Shown piece after piece: positions 11,644-22,059 of a stretch of DNA of 64,000 bases. This DNA is from Bromus sterilis. Taxonomy: Eukaryota > Streptophyta > Magnoliopsida > Poales > Poaceae. The position numbers were made by a program, and so were the translations under genes. The notes under the pieces are model-generated. The model saw only the letters and a list, made by a program, of their open reading frames with translations, had not been told where the DNA came from and ran no database searches. Location: contig OX465597.1 in NCBI GenBank assembly GCA_950022295.1, positions 62,235,016 to 62,299,015 of the forward strand. Reading direction: 5' to 3'. The stretch's first letter is position 1. Each line of letters begins with the position of its first letter.

Positions 11644-12339
11644 ATAACTTGAAAAGAAGAATATGGCATGGGTCCCCAAGAAGAACAGTCAAACCAAAAA
11701 TGATGTGCAAGATTCTATTTTAGAGAATACAACCAAAGTGAAGAAGGAGAAATCATCTCATAAAAGATTAAGCCGAAGGTTTCCATCATCCAACCGGAAT
11801 CTTTGATTAGCACATCATTCATGTTCTTCAAACATGTCATTGATGCCTTTATCATGGAATTCATCCTCAGGTATGATTGGTTACCCTCCATGGACTTATT
11901 TTGATCCATGGATGCAATAAAAATTCTTACATCATGATAGGGGATTACCAAGTCACTATAAATTTTATTAGTTCCATTCTTATTGCTAATTCAAGGGGCC
12001 AAAATATTTGATTTGTTATTTCATTTGTTTGTTTCGGCTATATATGCTTTGGTGGATGAATTCTACATGTCGTTTATACTAATGGCCGATATTTCTTCTA
12101 TCGTCCTAAGAATACATCTAAACATGGCCGGTGTGGTTTTCTAAACATCGTCCTTAGTTTTGTTGGAGATTGAGACAAGGTGTACATTCGCTAAAAATAT
12201 GTTGCATGGACCAATTCATAAGTTGCAGAATTGGTGAGTGGGATTATGCTTTGGCTCGGTATGATATAGCTAATTTGCATCCATGAGAAGCCAAATCATT
12301 GTTGTTTCTATTATTGAGCATAATATTGTTATGAACCTT
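11644..12339 (+). other. F internal region without recognisable genes
   Basis: About 700 bases where protease, RT and integrase would be expected. I see none of their motifs. The deletion that removed pol probably lies in or near this stretch. Confidence 0.5.
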
Positions 12340-12820
12340 GTCTCATTAGTGCCACAAAGATTATATGTTGATGGTTTAGTTTGTAGCAACGTCCAAGGTT
12401 TTGGTATTGTTTATATATCTCCTCGTGGTGCTGTTTTAAAGCCTCATGCTATTTAAATGTTGTTGCATGAACAATGAAAGCTGAATATGTTATTATTCGG
12501 TTCAGAACTTTTGCTTGATATAGGTGCTACACCTATTGAGGCTTTTTGGTGATTCGTTATTAGTAGTTCAGCATATATCTATGGATTTTGTGTGTTTTTA
12601 CGAATCACTTAATATTTATCTTGATAAGTGTCTAGATATCATTTCTATATCTGATTGCTTTAGTATTGCTCATATATTTGGACAGGACATTGAAGAGCAA
12701 ATGAGTTGGCATAACAAGCATCCGGCTATTATGTTAATCATGGTGTATTTCTCAAGAGCCAATGCTGAGTTTGCTAACATAGGGAAGACCGAATCAGAGC
12801 TTACCGTTTTCGGTCACTAA
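12340..12820 (+). pseudogene. F RNase H relic
   Basis: Translated pieces read VDGLVCSNVQGFGIVYISPRG near 12370-12430 and FGDSLLVVQHI near 12545-12575, followed by a segment ending IAHIFGQDIEEQ. These match the order of motifs in the additional RNase H of Tat-type Gypsy elements (compare D at 40850-41210). Frameshifts and stops break it. It is the only pol domain left in F. Confidence 0.6.
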
Positions 12821-13206
12821 TGGAAATTTTGTATGCAGGCGAAGGAAAGATTGCGGGAAGTTCACTATTTTTTATTTATAAGATTTTTGCAAGAGGGTGG
12901 ACAGTATGATTCAGTGGATATCTTTGAGATGGATCTTGATATATAGTAATTATTGACGAATTTCTTATGGCGTTATTCTCAAGTTCAGAAGGTTTGACCC
13001 AAGTCTGCATAAAAAGAATCAAACAAGCAATGGATGATACATGATTAATCGTGCTAGCAAATAGCCGTTATATGATTATCGCCTCAAGGATAAGCATGGC
13101 CGATGTACAAGTATCGCCTTTAAGAACACATGGACGATGGAGTGTTGACACCGTCCTTAGAACAAGCCTGGGCAAGATATTTTTCGGCATACAAGTTTTG
13201 CCGAAA
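12821..13206 (+). other. F 3' internal region
   Basis: About 390 bases of decayed sequence between the RNase H relic and the polypurine tract; no gene seen. Confidence 0.5.
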
Positions 13207-13220
13207 AACAGGGGGGCATG
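13207..13220 (+). other. F polypurine tract
   Basis: AACAGGGGGGCATG immediately before the 3' LTR start at 13221. Confidence 0.75.
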
Positions 13221-14181
13221 TGTTGACACCCGCTTTTGGCACGGAAATTAACCTATATAAGATGACCTCAAATGAAGAAGTGCTCTACATGAAAAAGTTG
13301 GGTATTGTCGATGTGAACAACTTTGTAGTTCGAGCCATGATCCTCCGATTTCATCTCAAGGGCCGAAACTATGTTTGAAGCAATAAGACCGTGCCATTCG
13401 GAGTACTATTCTGCCAATCAGGCCCTCAAGACATCCTCAAATGGGAAAATGTTCTTCATAGGCCGGCTTTGTCTCTTCGAACCGGTCGATTTTGATATTT
13501 GAAACGTCCAAATCTGAGTTCGTATGAAGAAGTTATGACCAAAACAGTGCGCTTCTGAAAAATCAGGTCGGACCGTCCGGACTTCAAGTCGGACCGTCCG
13601 GGCTAAGGTCGGACCGTCCGACCCCGAAGTCGGACCGTCCGACCCGAGGACCCCGAGTACAGAAAGATTTTGACCTATAGGTCGGACCGTCCGACCCTAC
13701 AGTCCGGACCGTCCGGGATTAAGTCCAGACGTCCGACCCCCCGATCCGGGTCCGAGTTTGTGCGGGTTTTTGGCAGTTTTGACGCGAATCTGAGCCCTTT
13801 TCTTGCATGGAAAGTCTAACCCCCTCATAAATAGATAAGGTAACGGCCGATTGAAACAACACACAATCGAACAAACATATCTACACTTCCAAACCCTAAT
13901 TTTATCTCTCTCCCTTGTATCTTTCTTCTTGTTCTTCGTTCGTTCTTGTTCTTGCAGGGCAACGATCCACGAGGCCCTAGGGACGACGAGGTCGACCTAG
14001 GGAATCCCATAGCCTCCGTTCTCCCAAACAGGGTCCCTCCCGGGAGCGCGGGGTTTTGAGTCTTCAAAAGCGTCCGCCGGTTGTCTTGCGTATCGCGCTA
14101 CTGGACGGATCAACTTCGACGTGAGCTGCGGTGTATCACCCCCGGCGTCGAGGGTACACGTGACGTGCTCGTGTGTCAACA
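13221..14181 (+). repeat. F 3' LTR
   Basis: Partner of 7444-8413. Its GTCGGACCGTCC array (13567-13737) has seven units, one fewer than the 5' LTR. Ends GTGTCAACA at 14181, followed by the GAATT duplication. Confidence 0.92.
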
Positions 14182-17100
14182 GAATTCTTGCGCTGAAGAA
14201 AAGGAGTCCATCGTCAAAGGTGGGGTCTTGCTCTTGGTGAACTGACGAGGAGGCCGAATCGCAGGAAGTTGAGGTTGTCTGAGACCAAGCTTGGCGAGAT
14301 CTTCAGGAGTAATGACTTTAGTCAAAAGAGCATCAAGTCGCTGTATGCATGATGAGCATACTGATGAACTTTCTTCTGAATAGTATGCATCTGTGCCATA
14401 TAGCTGAGAATGTCTCCAATCTGTCGCTTCGTCCAGTCATGATTACGATCCACTTTCTGATGCAGACTGATGAGGAGCTCACGATCATTCATCAGGCGAG
14501 CTTGAGTGGTTTCTTCAGTTGAAGCATGTGTGCGTTCCTCATGAGTGGTGCGAGACTGAGGCTGGCGAATATTTCCACCAAGCGAATCCTGAGGAAGTAC
14601 TTCTTCATAGAAGGGCGCTTTGCCCTTGGCATTAGAGTCAAGGGTGTGTTGAAGCACTTCAACTGGAGGAAAACAAGGGCGATGATTAGCCTGATCAGGC
14701 TTGAAGTTGATGCCAGTCTTGGTGCAGATGAGCTTCATGATCCAGGGAGCGTATGGCTTCAGAATATGAGGATTCTGAGCAGCATCCACCCAAGTCCTGA
14801 AGAAGTCTGAGACGTTAATGGGAGCAGACATGCAGAGGTTGTAAAGAATGTTCTTCATGATGCCCACAACTTCCTCAACAGTTGATTCATATCCCTTGAT
14901 GGGGCAGAAAGACTTGGCCAAGATTCAGTACATTGTGTTGGGCAGATACTGAAGCTCTGAGACTAGGAACTTGGTCTGGGGTGGAGCTTCAGGGGCTTGC
15001 GGCTTCATCAGCATGTTCATCAGATCATCCCTGAGAAGTGGAGCACCGTATGTGCTGGGGACTGAAGCGTCAGAGGGAGGTAGCTGAAGAATTGCAATGA
15101 TCTCAGGTACAGAGGCAGTGTAGTTCTGATGCTGAGTCATCCAGTCGAGCACCCAAGTGTTGATGTCTTTGGGTTCCCCTGAGACATAGAGCGTTGCATA
15201 AACCTGGAGAACGAGTTCTTCATTCCAATGAATACACTGAGAGCAGAGCTGAAGCAGCTTGGCATGATACAAGTCCTGCAGCACGTTGTTGAAGCAAGGG
15301 ATGTCCTCCATATCCAGATGAGGAATGTGTTTATGAGGAAAAACCTTTTGTGCCATGTACAGAACTGAGGCATAGTAGTTCTTTTGAGTAGCCTTCCAGA
15401 ACCTCAGGAGCTTGCTGGGCGGAGGAGAATTGTAAGGATTTTGTATCCCTGCCTGAAAGAAGCTCATGACATTGAAGAATGCATCAGTGTTGAAGTTGGG
15501 ACGAGCATCAGCTTCAGATTGCGATAGAATGGCTTCTTCTGCTTCGGGAATAGAGAAAGAGCTGAGGCACTCTCCTGACGAGCTGGTGAGGCTAAATCAG
15601 AGGTAGGTGGTGCTTGAGGAGCATGGGCTTCAGCCGTAGTATCAGGGCCAGGTTTCGGTGATGTAGGTGGAGCTGACGGAGATGTAACTTGAGGATCTGC
15701 AGTGCAGTCCGGTGCAACTTCAGTGTCAACATTAGTGATGTGCTCAGCTTCAGTCTCAGCAGCAGGGGGGGCAGTCTCAGGGTCAGCATTGGGAATTGCG
15801 GCAGTATCAGTGTCATCAGTAGCATTTGGAGGCGCACTGGTGGCTTCAGGTTCATCAGCATCAGAATCTGAGGACGATGCACCAACAGAGTCTTCAGGGT
15901 GCTGAGAGGTATCAGGAAGCACCTCGGTCACAGTGGGGGAGTGAGGCTCGAGTGAAAAGATAGTATGAGTGGGAGAGTTTTCCAGCTCGTATTCCTCATC
16001 TATAACACGAGGAGTACCATGATCATCAATATCAACATCCATGTCTTCAATCTCAGTGATGATCGGTGGAGGTGGACACTGATGTGTTGGAACAATGGGT
16101 GTAGCAGCGGCTGAGACAAGTTCCTTTGACGGTGTGGTGAAGACGATGATGCTGCGCTGAGTATTTGTAGGTGGAGTGGAAGCAGCAGTGGAGTGAATTG
16201 TGGTATCAGCAACCCTTGATGCCGGAGGAGCCGAGGAGAGTGGTGTAGCATCAATTGGCTCCTCAACTATGGGTTCCAGTGTGGGCTTCTTCGCAGCTGG
16301 TGGAGTTGAGGGTGGGGCATCGGGCATGCGCTTGAGGTCTTTGGTGGTATCCTCAGGTGCTGCATCAGCGTGAGTTGAGGCAGAAGGAGGGACTGAGGAG
16401 GCGGGCTGCCGGAGCTTCATCAAATTTTGCATTTGCCGAGACATTCGTTCCTTGGATTTGCCGATGTAGGCACATTGGGCGGCATATTCAGTGTTGAGGT
16501 GATGAACCTCACATTGATACTCAATGAACTCCTGAGGAGTAACATCCGTGACATGTTTCTTTTTAAAGTCACTGTGGACTTTCTTCAGTTGAGTCTTCAA
16601 CTCTTTCTGAAGATCACGTTGATGAATCTCATTGATGAGGAAATGTTGAATGTAGAACTTCATGTCCTTAGGTATGTCCAAATCATCAAGAGGAGTATCA
16701 GGCTTGACTGTCCAGATGTCAATATATTCCAAGACCTTCTTGGGATCAAGGAGAAGTGAGATTTCAGAACCCGTGGCCTCAGCTTTGCGTCTGGCTGCAG
16801 CACGCACATACTAACTTTTTTGTTCTTCGGTGGCGACAAAACCGGCCAAGTATTCAAACTCATGTTCATTATCAGAGTCTACCGTGGTTTGATGACTGGT
16901 ACCACGCATGGTTGTCTTCTTTGGTGAGGGTCGTGGGCCGCGTTGAAGGACAGTTTTGGTCTTCAGGTGAGGTTGAAACACTATGGTTGAAGCCTTAGGG
17001 GAACTGCCAGATTCATCAGTTCGAATCCTTGAAGCAGGAGCAGCACCGGCTGTGCGTTGGCAAGAGGAGCCAGGAGCATCAGGCTTTGTTGAGGACTTCT

Positions 17101-17544
17101 TAGATGGTTTGATGCCAGGAGCTTTTCTGCGGGGCTGCAGGGACTGAGGTTGCGGTTGAGGTGGAGCATCAGATTCAGGTGGAAGTTGTACTGATGCAAC
17201 CAAGTCATGGACCAGACTCTTGGCACGACTGGAAATTCTCTTGAGGTATTGCTGATAAGCTTCAGGAAAGTCATCATGAGCCCGCAGAGTTGTGGGATCA
17301 GGAGTGACCCCTGGTTCAGGAGGAGGTCGAGCCTTGATACCCAAGGTCTACAGAGGCGGATTGACAGCAAACATTTCCTCATGCTGAGGATTAAGCAATT
17401 GATATGCAGCCCATCGCTTGGCCCATTCCCTCGTGATCTTCTGGACCCGAAGCTTACGTTCTCCAGCGTTTTCACGCTCGGTTGGGCATAGAGCTCTGGA
17501 GGCAAATCTTTGGCGGTATCAGTGTTCTTGCGACGAGGAGCCAT
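14182..17544 (-). pseudogene. E envelope-like third ORF, decayed
   Basis: The start ATG is at 17542-17544 in a strong context (AAAATGGCT). Open pieces continue through 16811-17344, 15464-16807, 14925-15467 and 14322-14921 to F's insertion point, with a tail at 7379-7443. Breaks are frameshifts near 17480, 15520 and 14345, and stops near 17347, 16809 and 14923. The predicted product has a basic start, a long middle rich in Pro, Thr, Ala and acidic residues, and a more globular, aromatic C-terminal part. Its place after RNase H matches the envelope-like ORF of SIRE/Maximus Copia elements. I see no clear signal peptide or membrane segment, so an envelope role is by position only. Confidence 0.6.
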
Positions 17545-18619
17545 TTTCTTCAGTGGTGGAGACTGAGGAATGGTTCGTTAGAGCTGAGCTGCAAATGAAG
17601 TGAGACTATGAGAACCATATGATTCCTCAGCAGACATGTACCTGTGACAGAATTAGTTGCGAGGGAAGTGGGTTACGGTTATATGCGTTCATGAGGAATA
17701 GGCTGAGGAAATCAAAGTAATGAGGCATAGGTATACGTCTCAGAAAGCTAGCAATACTGTTGAGGAATGTAGTGGCATGAAGAAACGGGAAGATTCTTGA
17801 AGACACAACAGTACTGAGGAACAAGAAACTGAGACATAAGCGTGCCAGGACTGAAGCGAATGCTGAGGAACCACGAGTCAGTCTTCCCCGACGATGGTGA
17901 ACTCTGGCGACGAAAGCACGAGAGCTTGAGGATCTCAGGGGCGGCGGCGCGCGAGAGAGAGAGGAGATGTGGGGGAATATGACCGTGGGGTGGGTGGCTA
18001 TTTATAGAGGGGTGAAAGCTGAGTGGTTGAGATTTTTGTGGACAAGATTGCCCCCGACGGTTCGGATTCTCAGTGGTCATCATAATGATGGATAAGAACG
18101 ATGTGCGGTAAAATCGCAACCACTAAGTGAAAAATATCGTAACAGATATTCCTCAATTCGGGGAAACTAAGGGCATTGAAAAATGTTGAGGATGAAGACA
18201 AAGGTCTCAGGCTGAGGAATACACGAGTTCCACATGAACGCATATGAGATAGAAAGAATGGAAAAGTGAGCACAGAGGGACGGGTCCGATCACGTTCACC
18301 TAGATGAAGACGCAAATGCTGATGAACAATAACTATAGGTGAACGCTGTTGAGGACAAACACGGTAATCATCAGGATGAAGACTTCAAATGAGGAAACTG
18401 AGGATCAACAAATCCTGAGGAATTTGGGAGGTGGCGCTACCCACCTTATAGGGAATGAGACACTTGATGCCATACAGTTGTCGTATGGATCTTGAGTCAA
18501 TCCACGTTAATTTCTTCACACTTAGCAAGGTAGTTCCTCATGAATTGAGGAGTACGACACATCGTGTGTTGTACATCAGGATTCTTCAATATTGTTTAAG
18601 CGTTAGGATGTGTGTCCAT
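17545..18619 (-). other. E leader between RNase H and envelope-like ORF
   Basis: About 1.1 kb without coding motifs, holding the TATA-like box above. A minus-strand CAG/GTACAT near 17640 could be a splice donor, but I cannot define an intron. Confidence 0.5.
17998..18007 (-). promoter_or_regulatory. Possible internal promoter of E envelope-like ORF
   Basis: Minus-strand CTATAAATAG lies about 455 bases upstream of the envelope-like ATG. It is followed by a CT-rich stretch (minus strand, about 17980-17950) like a plant 5' leader. The same 10-mer occurs in E's own LTR at 24699-24708. An independent promoter is an inference. Confidence 0.45.
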
Positions 18620-19513
18620 TCACTGGACGTTTGGGGAATCTAAGATATTTGGCTCACACCTCAGAGTGCTAAAATGCTTCTCATCCAAAGGCTTAGTGAA
18701 TGTATCAGCAAGTTGGTCTTCAGTCTTCACGTGGTTGATGACGATGTCTTCCTTCAATACATGATCCCGAAGAAAGTGATACCGAATCTCAATGTGCTTC
18801 GTCCTCGAGTGTTGTACTGGATTCTGAGAGATCTTGATGGCGCTCTCATTGTCACATATTAGTGGTACTTTCTTTAGGTTGATGTCGTAGTCCTTCAGAG
18901 TTTGCTTCATCCAGTGAAGTTGTGAGAAGCCTGCACCAGCAGCGATGTATTCAGCTTCAGCAGTGGAGATGGAGACGCAGTTTTGCTTCTTCGATGACCA
19001 GCACACCAGAGAGCGTCCGAGGAAATGACAGGTTCCTGAGGTAGACTTACGATCCACTCGATCTCCAGCATAATCTGAGTCTGAGTACCCAACGAGATCC
19101 AGCTGTGTGCCTTTTGGATACCATAAGCCTAGCGACGGGGTGTGAGCCAAATATCGAAGAATTCGTTTCACCGCTTGGTGATGCGATTCCTTAGGTGCCT
19201 CTTGGAATCGGGCACACATGCAAACGCTCAACATTATATCAGGCCTAGATGCACATAGATATAGCGGAGAACCTATCATGGAACGGTATACATTTTGATC
19301 ATAGTCCTTGCCATTTTCATCAGGGCCGAGTTGCCCATTTGTAGGCATCGGTGTCTTGATACCCTTGCAGTCTTGCATCCCGAATTTCTTCAGGAACTCC
19401 TTGAGGTACTTCTCCTGAGAGATGAAGATTTCGTTGCGTTGTTGACGAATTTGAATCCCTAAGAAGAACTTCAGTTCGCCCATCATGGACATCTGATATT
19501 GTTCACTCATCAA
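18620..19513 (-). pseudogene. E pol: end of RT and RNase H
   Basis: Starts in the RT C-terminal part (MGELKFFLGIQI) and continues into Copia RNase H with GYSDSDYAGD, the KSTSG motif, SISTAEAEYIA and the CDNESAI motif. It ends KHIEIRYHFLRDHV and a short tail. The frame is open for 297 codons and is the same frame as RT, separated by the stop at 19547-19549. Confidence 0.9.
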
Positions 19514-19546
19514 GAATGCAAATTCTTCACTGTATTTCTTGTTAGT

Positions 19547-20266
19547 TCATCCAAATATAATGTCATCAACATAAATTTGACATATGAATACTGCATCATC
19601 ATATCGTTTTGTGAAAAGAGTTGGATCGAGGGAACCAGATTTGTAGCCCTTGCTGATGAGGAAGTCCCTTAGTGTGTCATACCAAGCCCGAGGGGCTTGC
19701 TTCAGTCCACATAGGTCTTTCTTCAATCTATACACCATATCAGGTTTCTTCGAGTCTTCAAAACCTGGGGGTTGAGCAACATATATCTCTTCCTCGATAT
19801 TACCATTGAGGAATGCACTTTTCACATCCATTTGATATAACTTGATATTATGATGGTTAGCGAATGCAAGCATAATACGAAAGGACTCAAGTCTAGCAAC
19901 CGGAGCGAAGGTTTCACCGAAGTCGATCCCCTCGACTTGTGTGTATCCTTGTGCTACGAGACGAGCCTTGTTTTTTATGACTTGTCCATCTTCATCGAGT
20001 TTGTTGCGGTAGATCCACTTCGTGCCGATGACGTTGTGAACTCGAGGATCAGGACGTTTGACTAGTTCCCAAACATCATTCAGCTTGAACTGAAGAAGTT
20101 CATCTTGCATCGCTTGAATCCATTCCGCTTCTTGGAATACCTTAGTGACTTTGGTGGGCTCTGAAATTGATACAAACGAGAAATTCCCACAAAAGTTAGC
20201 TATACGATTAGCTCTTGCACGAGTGAGAGGACCTGGTAGATTGACGTCGGCGAGGATCCTGTCCAC
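19547..20266 (-). pseudogene. E pol: reverse transcriptase
   Basis: Copia RT with the WIQAMQDEL region, GTKWIYRNK, LDVKSAFLNG-like segment (MDVKSAFLNG), LKKDLCGLKQAPRAWY and the catalytic YVDDIIFG. A TGA follows directly after that motif, cutting the enzyme from its C-terminal part. Upstream, a TAA at 20273-20275 separates it from integrase. Both stops are in one continuous frame. Confidence 0.93.
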
Positions 20267-20272
20267 TTGAAA

Positions 20273-21460
20273 TTAATTCGCCACGCGAGGAAGACGAGGT
20301 GGATGATCTTGAGGTGCATCGTCTTCACTGCTTTCAGATTCATTGGCATCTTCTTCTGGTGCTTCAGGAGCTTCAGGGGTCTCAGGAGCCTCAGTATCAG
20401 GATCGTCATCAAGATCATTTGCATCAGGATTTGGATGTTCTTCAGGAGTAGGAGGTATGCGCGTTTCTTCAGGATGATCCACTGGAATGATATCACCAGC
20501 ACCCATCTTCTTGATCTGTTCTTCGGGTGGGGCTTCATCTAGATCAGGTGGTAGGTGCTCTCTTTGCGAGCCGTCAGATTCATCAAACTGCACATCTACA
20601 GTCTCAACAATTTTATGATGACTAATATTGTAGACTCTGTAGGTGTGCGAGTTGATACCATAACCAAGCATGAAACCCTCACATGCTTTGGGTGCAAACT
20701 TGGACTGTTGATGAGGACCACGAATCCAGCAAGGTGCACCGAATACTTTGAAGTAACTCACATTGGGTTTCTTACCGACCATTAGCTCATATGATGTTTT
20801 CTTGAAGAACTTGTGAAGATACACTCGATTGACGATGTGGCATGCAGTGTTGATCGCTTCAGCCCACCACATGAGTGGAGTGTTGTACTCAGCCAGCACT
20901 GTGCGAGCCATCTCGATGAGGGTTCGGTTCTTCCTCTCGACAACTCCATTTTGCTGAGGAGTGTAAGGCGCTTAGAATTCATGAGTGATTCCCAAGTCGT
21001 CGAGGAATTCTTCCACACCGATGTTCTTGAACTCAGTGCCGTTGTCGCTTCGAATGTGCTTGATCTTCAGGTTGTAGTTTTTCATGACTCGCTGGGCGAA
21101 GTGCTTGAAGATAGCTGAGGTTTTTGACTTATAGAGAAGAAAATGCACCCAAGTGTATCGTGAGAAGTCATCAACAATAACAAGACCATACATACTACCT
21201 CCAAAGCTTGAATACTTTGGAGGACCGAATAGATCCATGTGAAGAAATTCCAGAGGTCTTGTAGTCTTCATTATGGTCTTCGTTGGATGCTTGGACTTGG
21301 TCATCTTTCCAGCTTTGCATGCACCACATAGCCAGTCCTTTGAGAATCTGATTTCCTCAATCCCGAGGAAATGTTTCTTCAGGACCAGTTTCTGGAGATT
21401 TTTCATTCCGGCGTGGCCGAGTCGTCGATGCCATAGCCAGCACTCTGAAGCTCGAGCCAT
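20273..21460 (-). pseudogene. E pol: integrase
   Basis: The zinc-binding start has HRRLGHAGMKNL and CGACKAGK. The core has DLFGP and the DNGTEF motif, then TPQQNGVVERKN for the glutamate. The C-terminal part runs to 20273 and ends in an acidic Pro/Glu-rich linker, typical of plant Copia elements. A TAA at 20972-20974 lies just before the third catalytic residue. The frame differs from gag-protease; the likely slip is the run of nine A at 21488-21496. Confidence 0.9.
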
Positions 21461-21990
21461 GAGGCACGTAGCAACCTGAGGACCTTCAAAAAAAAATCTA
21501 CAATATACAAATCACCTTTCCTAACTCCACTAAAGACAATGGAGTTATCGCTAACCATATAGACTACGAAACCATATTTTCCAAAGAGAACAACGAGATC
21601 AAGATCACATAGCATAGAGACAGACATCAGGTTGTATCTGAGGGATTCAACAAGCATGACTTTGTCAATGTGTTGGTCTCGAGAGATAGCAACTCTGCCG
21701 AGACCCAATACCTTACTTTTACCTTTATCAGCGAAGGTGATGGTTTTCTTCGAAGAAGGACTCAGAGATGATTCCATGAGAAGACTTCTGTCACGAGTCA
21801 TGTGATTTGTGCATCCACTTTCCATCACCCATTCAGTGTTTCCCTGCAAAGCAATTAGTATCTCATACAGCAAGTTATGAGCCAGTCTCAGTTTGAAGAA
21901 ATTATGGTTCCTCATAATTAATTCCTCGGGATGTTCCTCAGGATTGATTCTATGAAACCAAACGATATAAATCTCCTTCAACTGACTCAA
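21461..21990 (-). pseudogene. E pol: protease
   Basis: The active-site region reads WVMESGCTNHMT where Copia proteases usually have D before SG, so the catalytic aspartate is replaced by glutamate in this copy. The frame is the same as gag. It runs into integrase sequence in the wrong frame after the A run at 21488-21496. Confidence 0.85.
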
Positions 21991-22059
21991 ATGATGTTGT
22001 CCTGGGCATATGATCTGCAGAATTTATGATTGCCTCAGGACACGTCCCTGCAAATATGA

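Larger units (their letters stand above)
7444..14181 (+). mobile_element. F: Gypsy-derived LTR retrotransposon lacking RT and integrase
   Basis: A complete insertion of 6738 bp with LTRs of 970 and 961 bp that begin TGTTGACACC and end GTGTCAACA. It is flanked by an exact 5-bp duplication GAATT (7439-7443 and 14182-14186). Inside are a primer site, a long decayed gag-like ORF, an RNase H relic and a polypurine tract. Protease, RT and integrase motifs are absent, so it is a deletion derivative. The RNase H relic resembles the extra RNase H of Tat-lineage Gypsy elements (inference). Confidence 0.92.

Noticed and set aside
15592..15905. Several short frames on both strands over E's third ORF
   Set aside because: They are shadows of the Pro/Thr/Ala-rich part of the envelope-like frame, with skewed composition.
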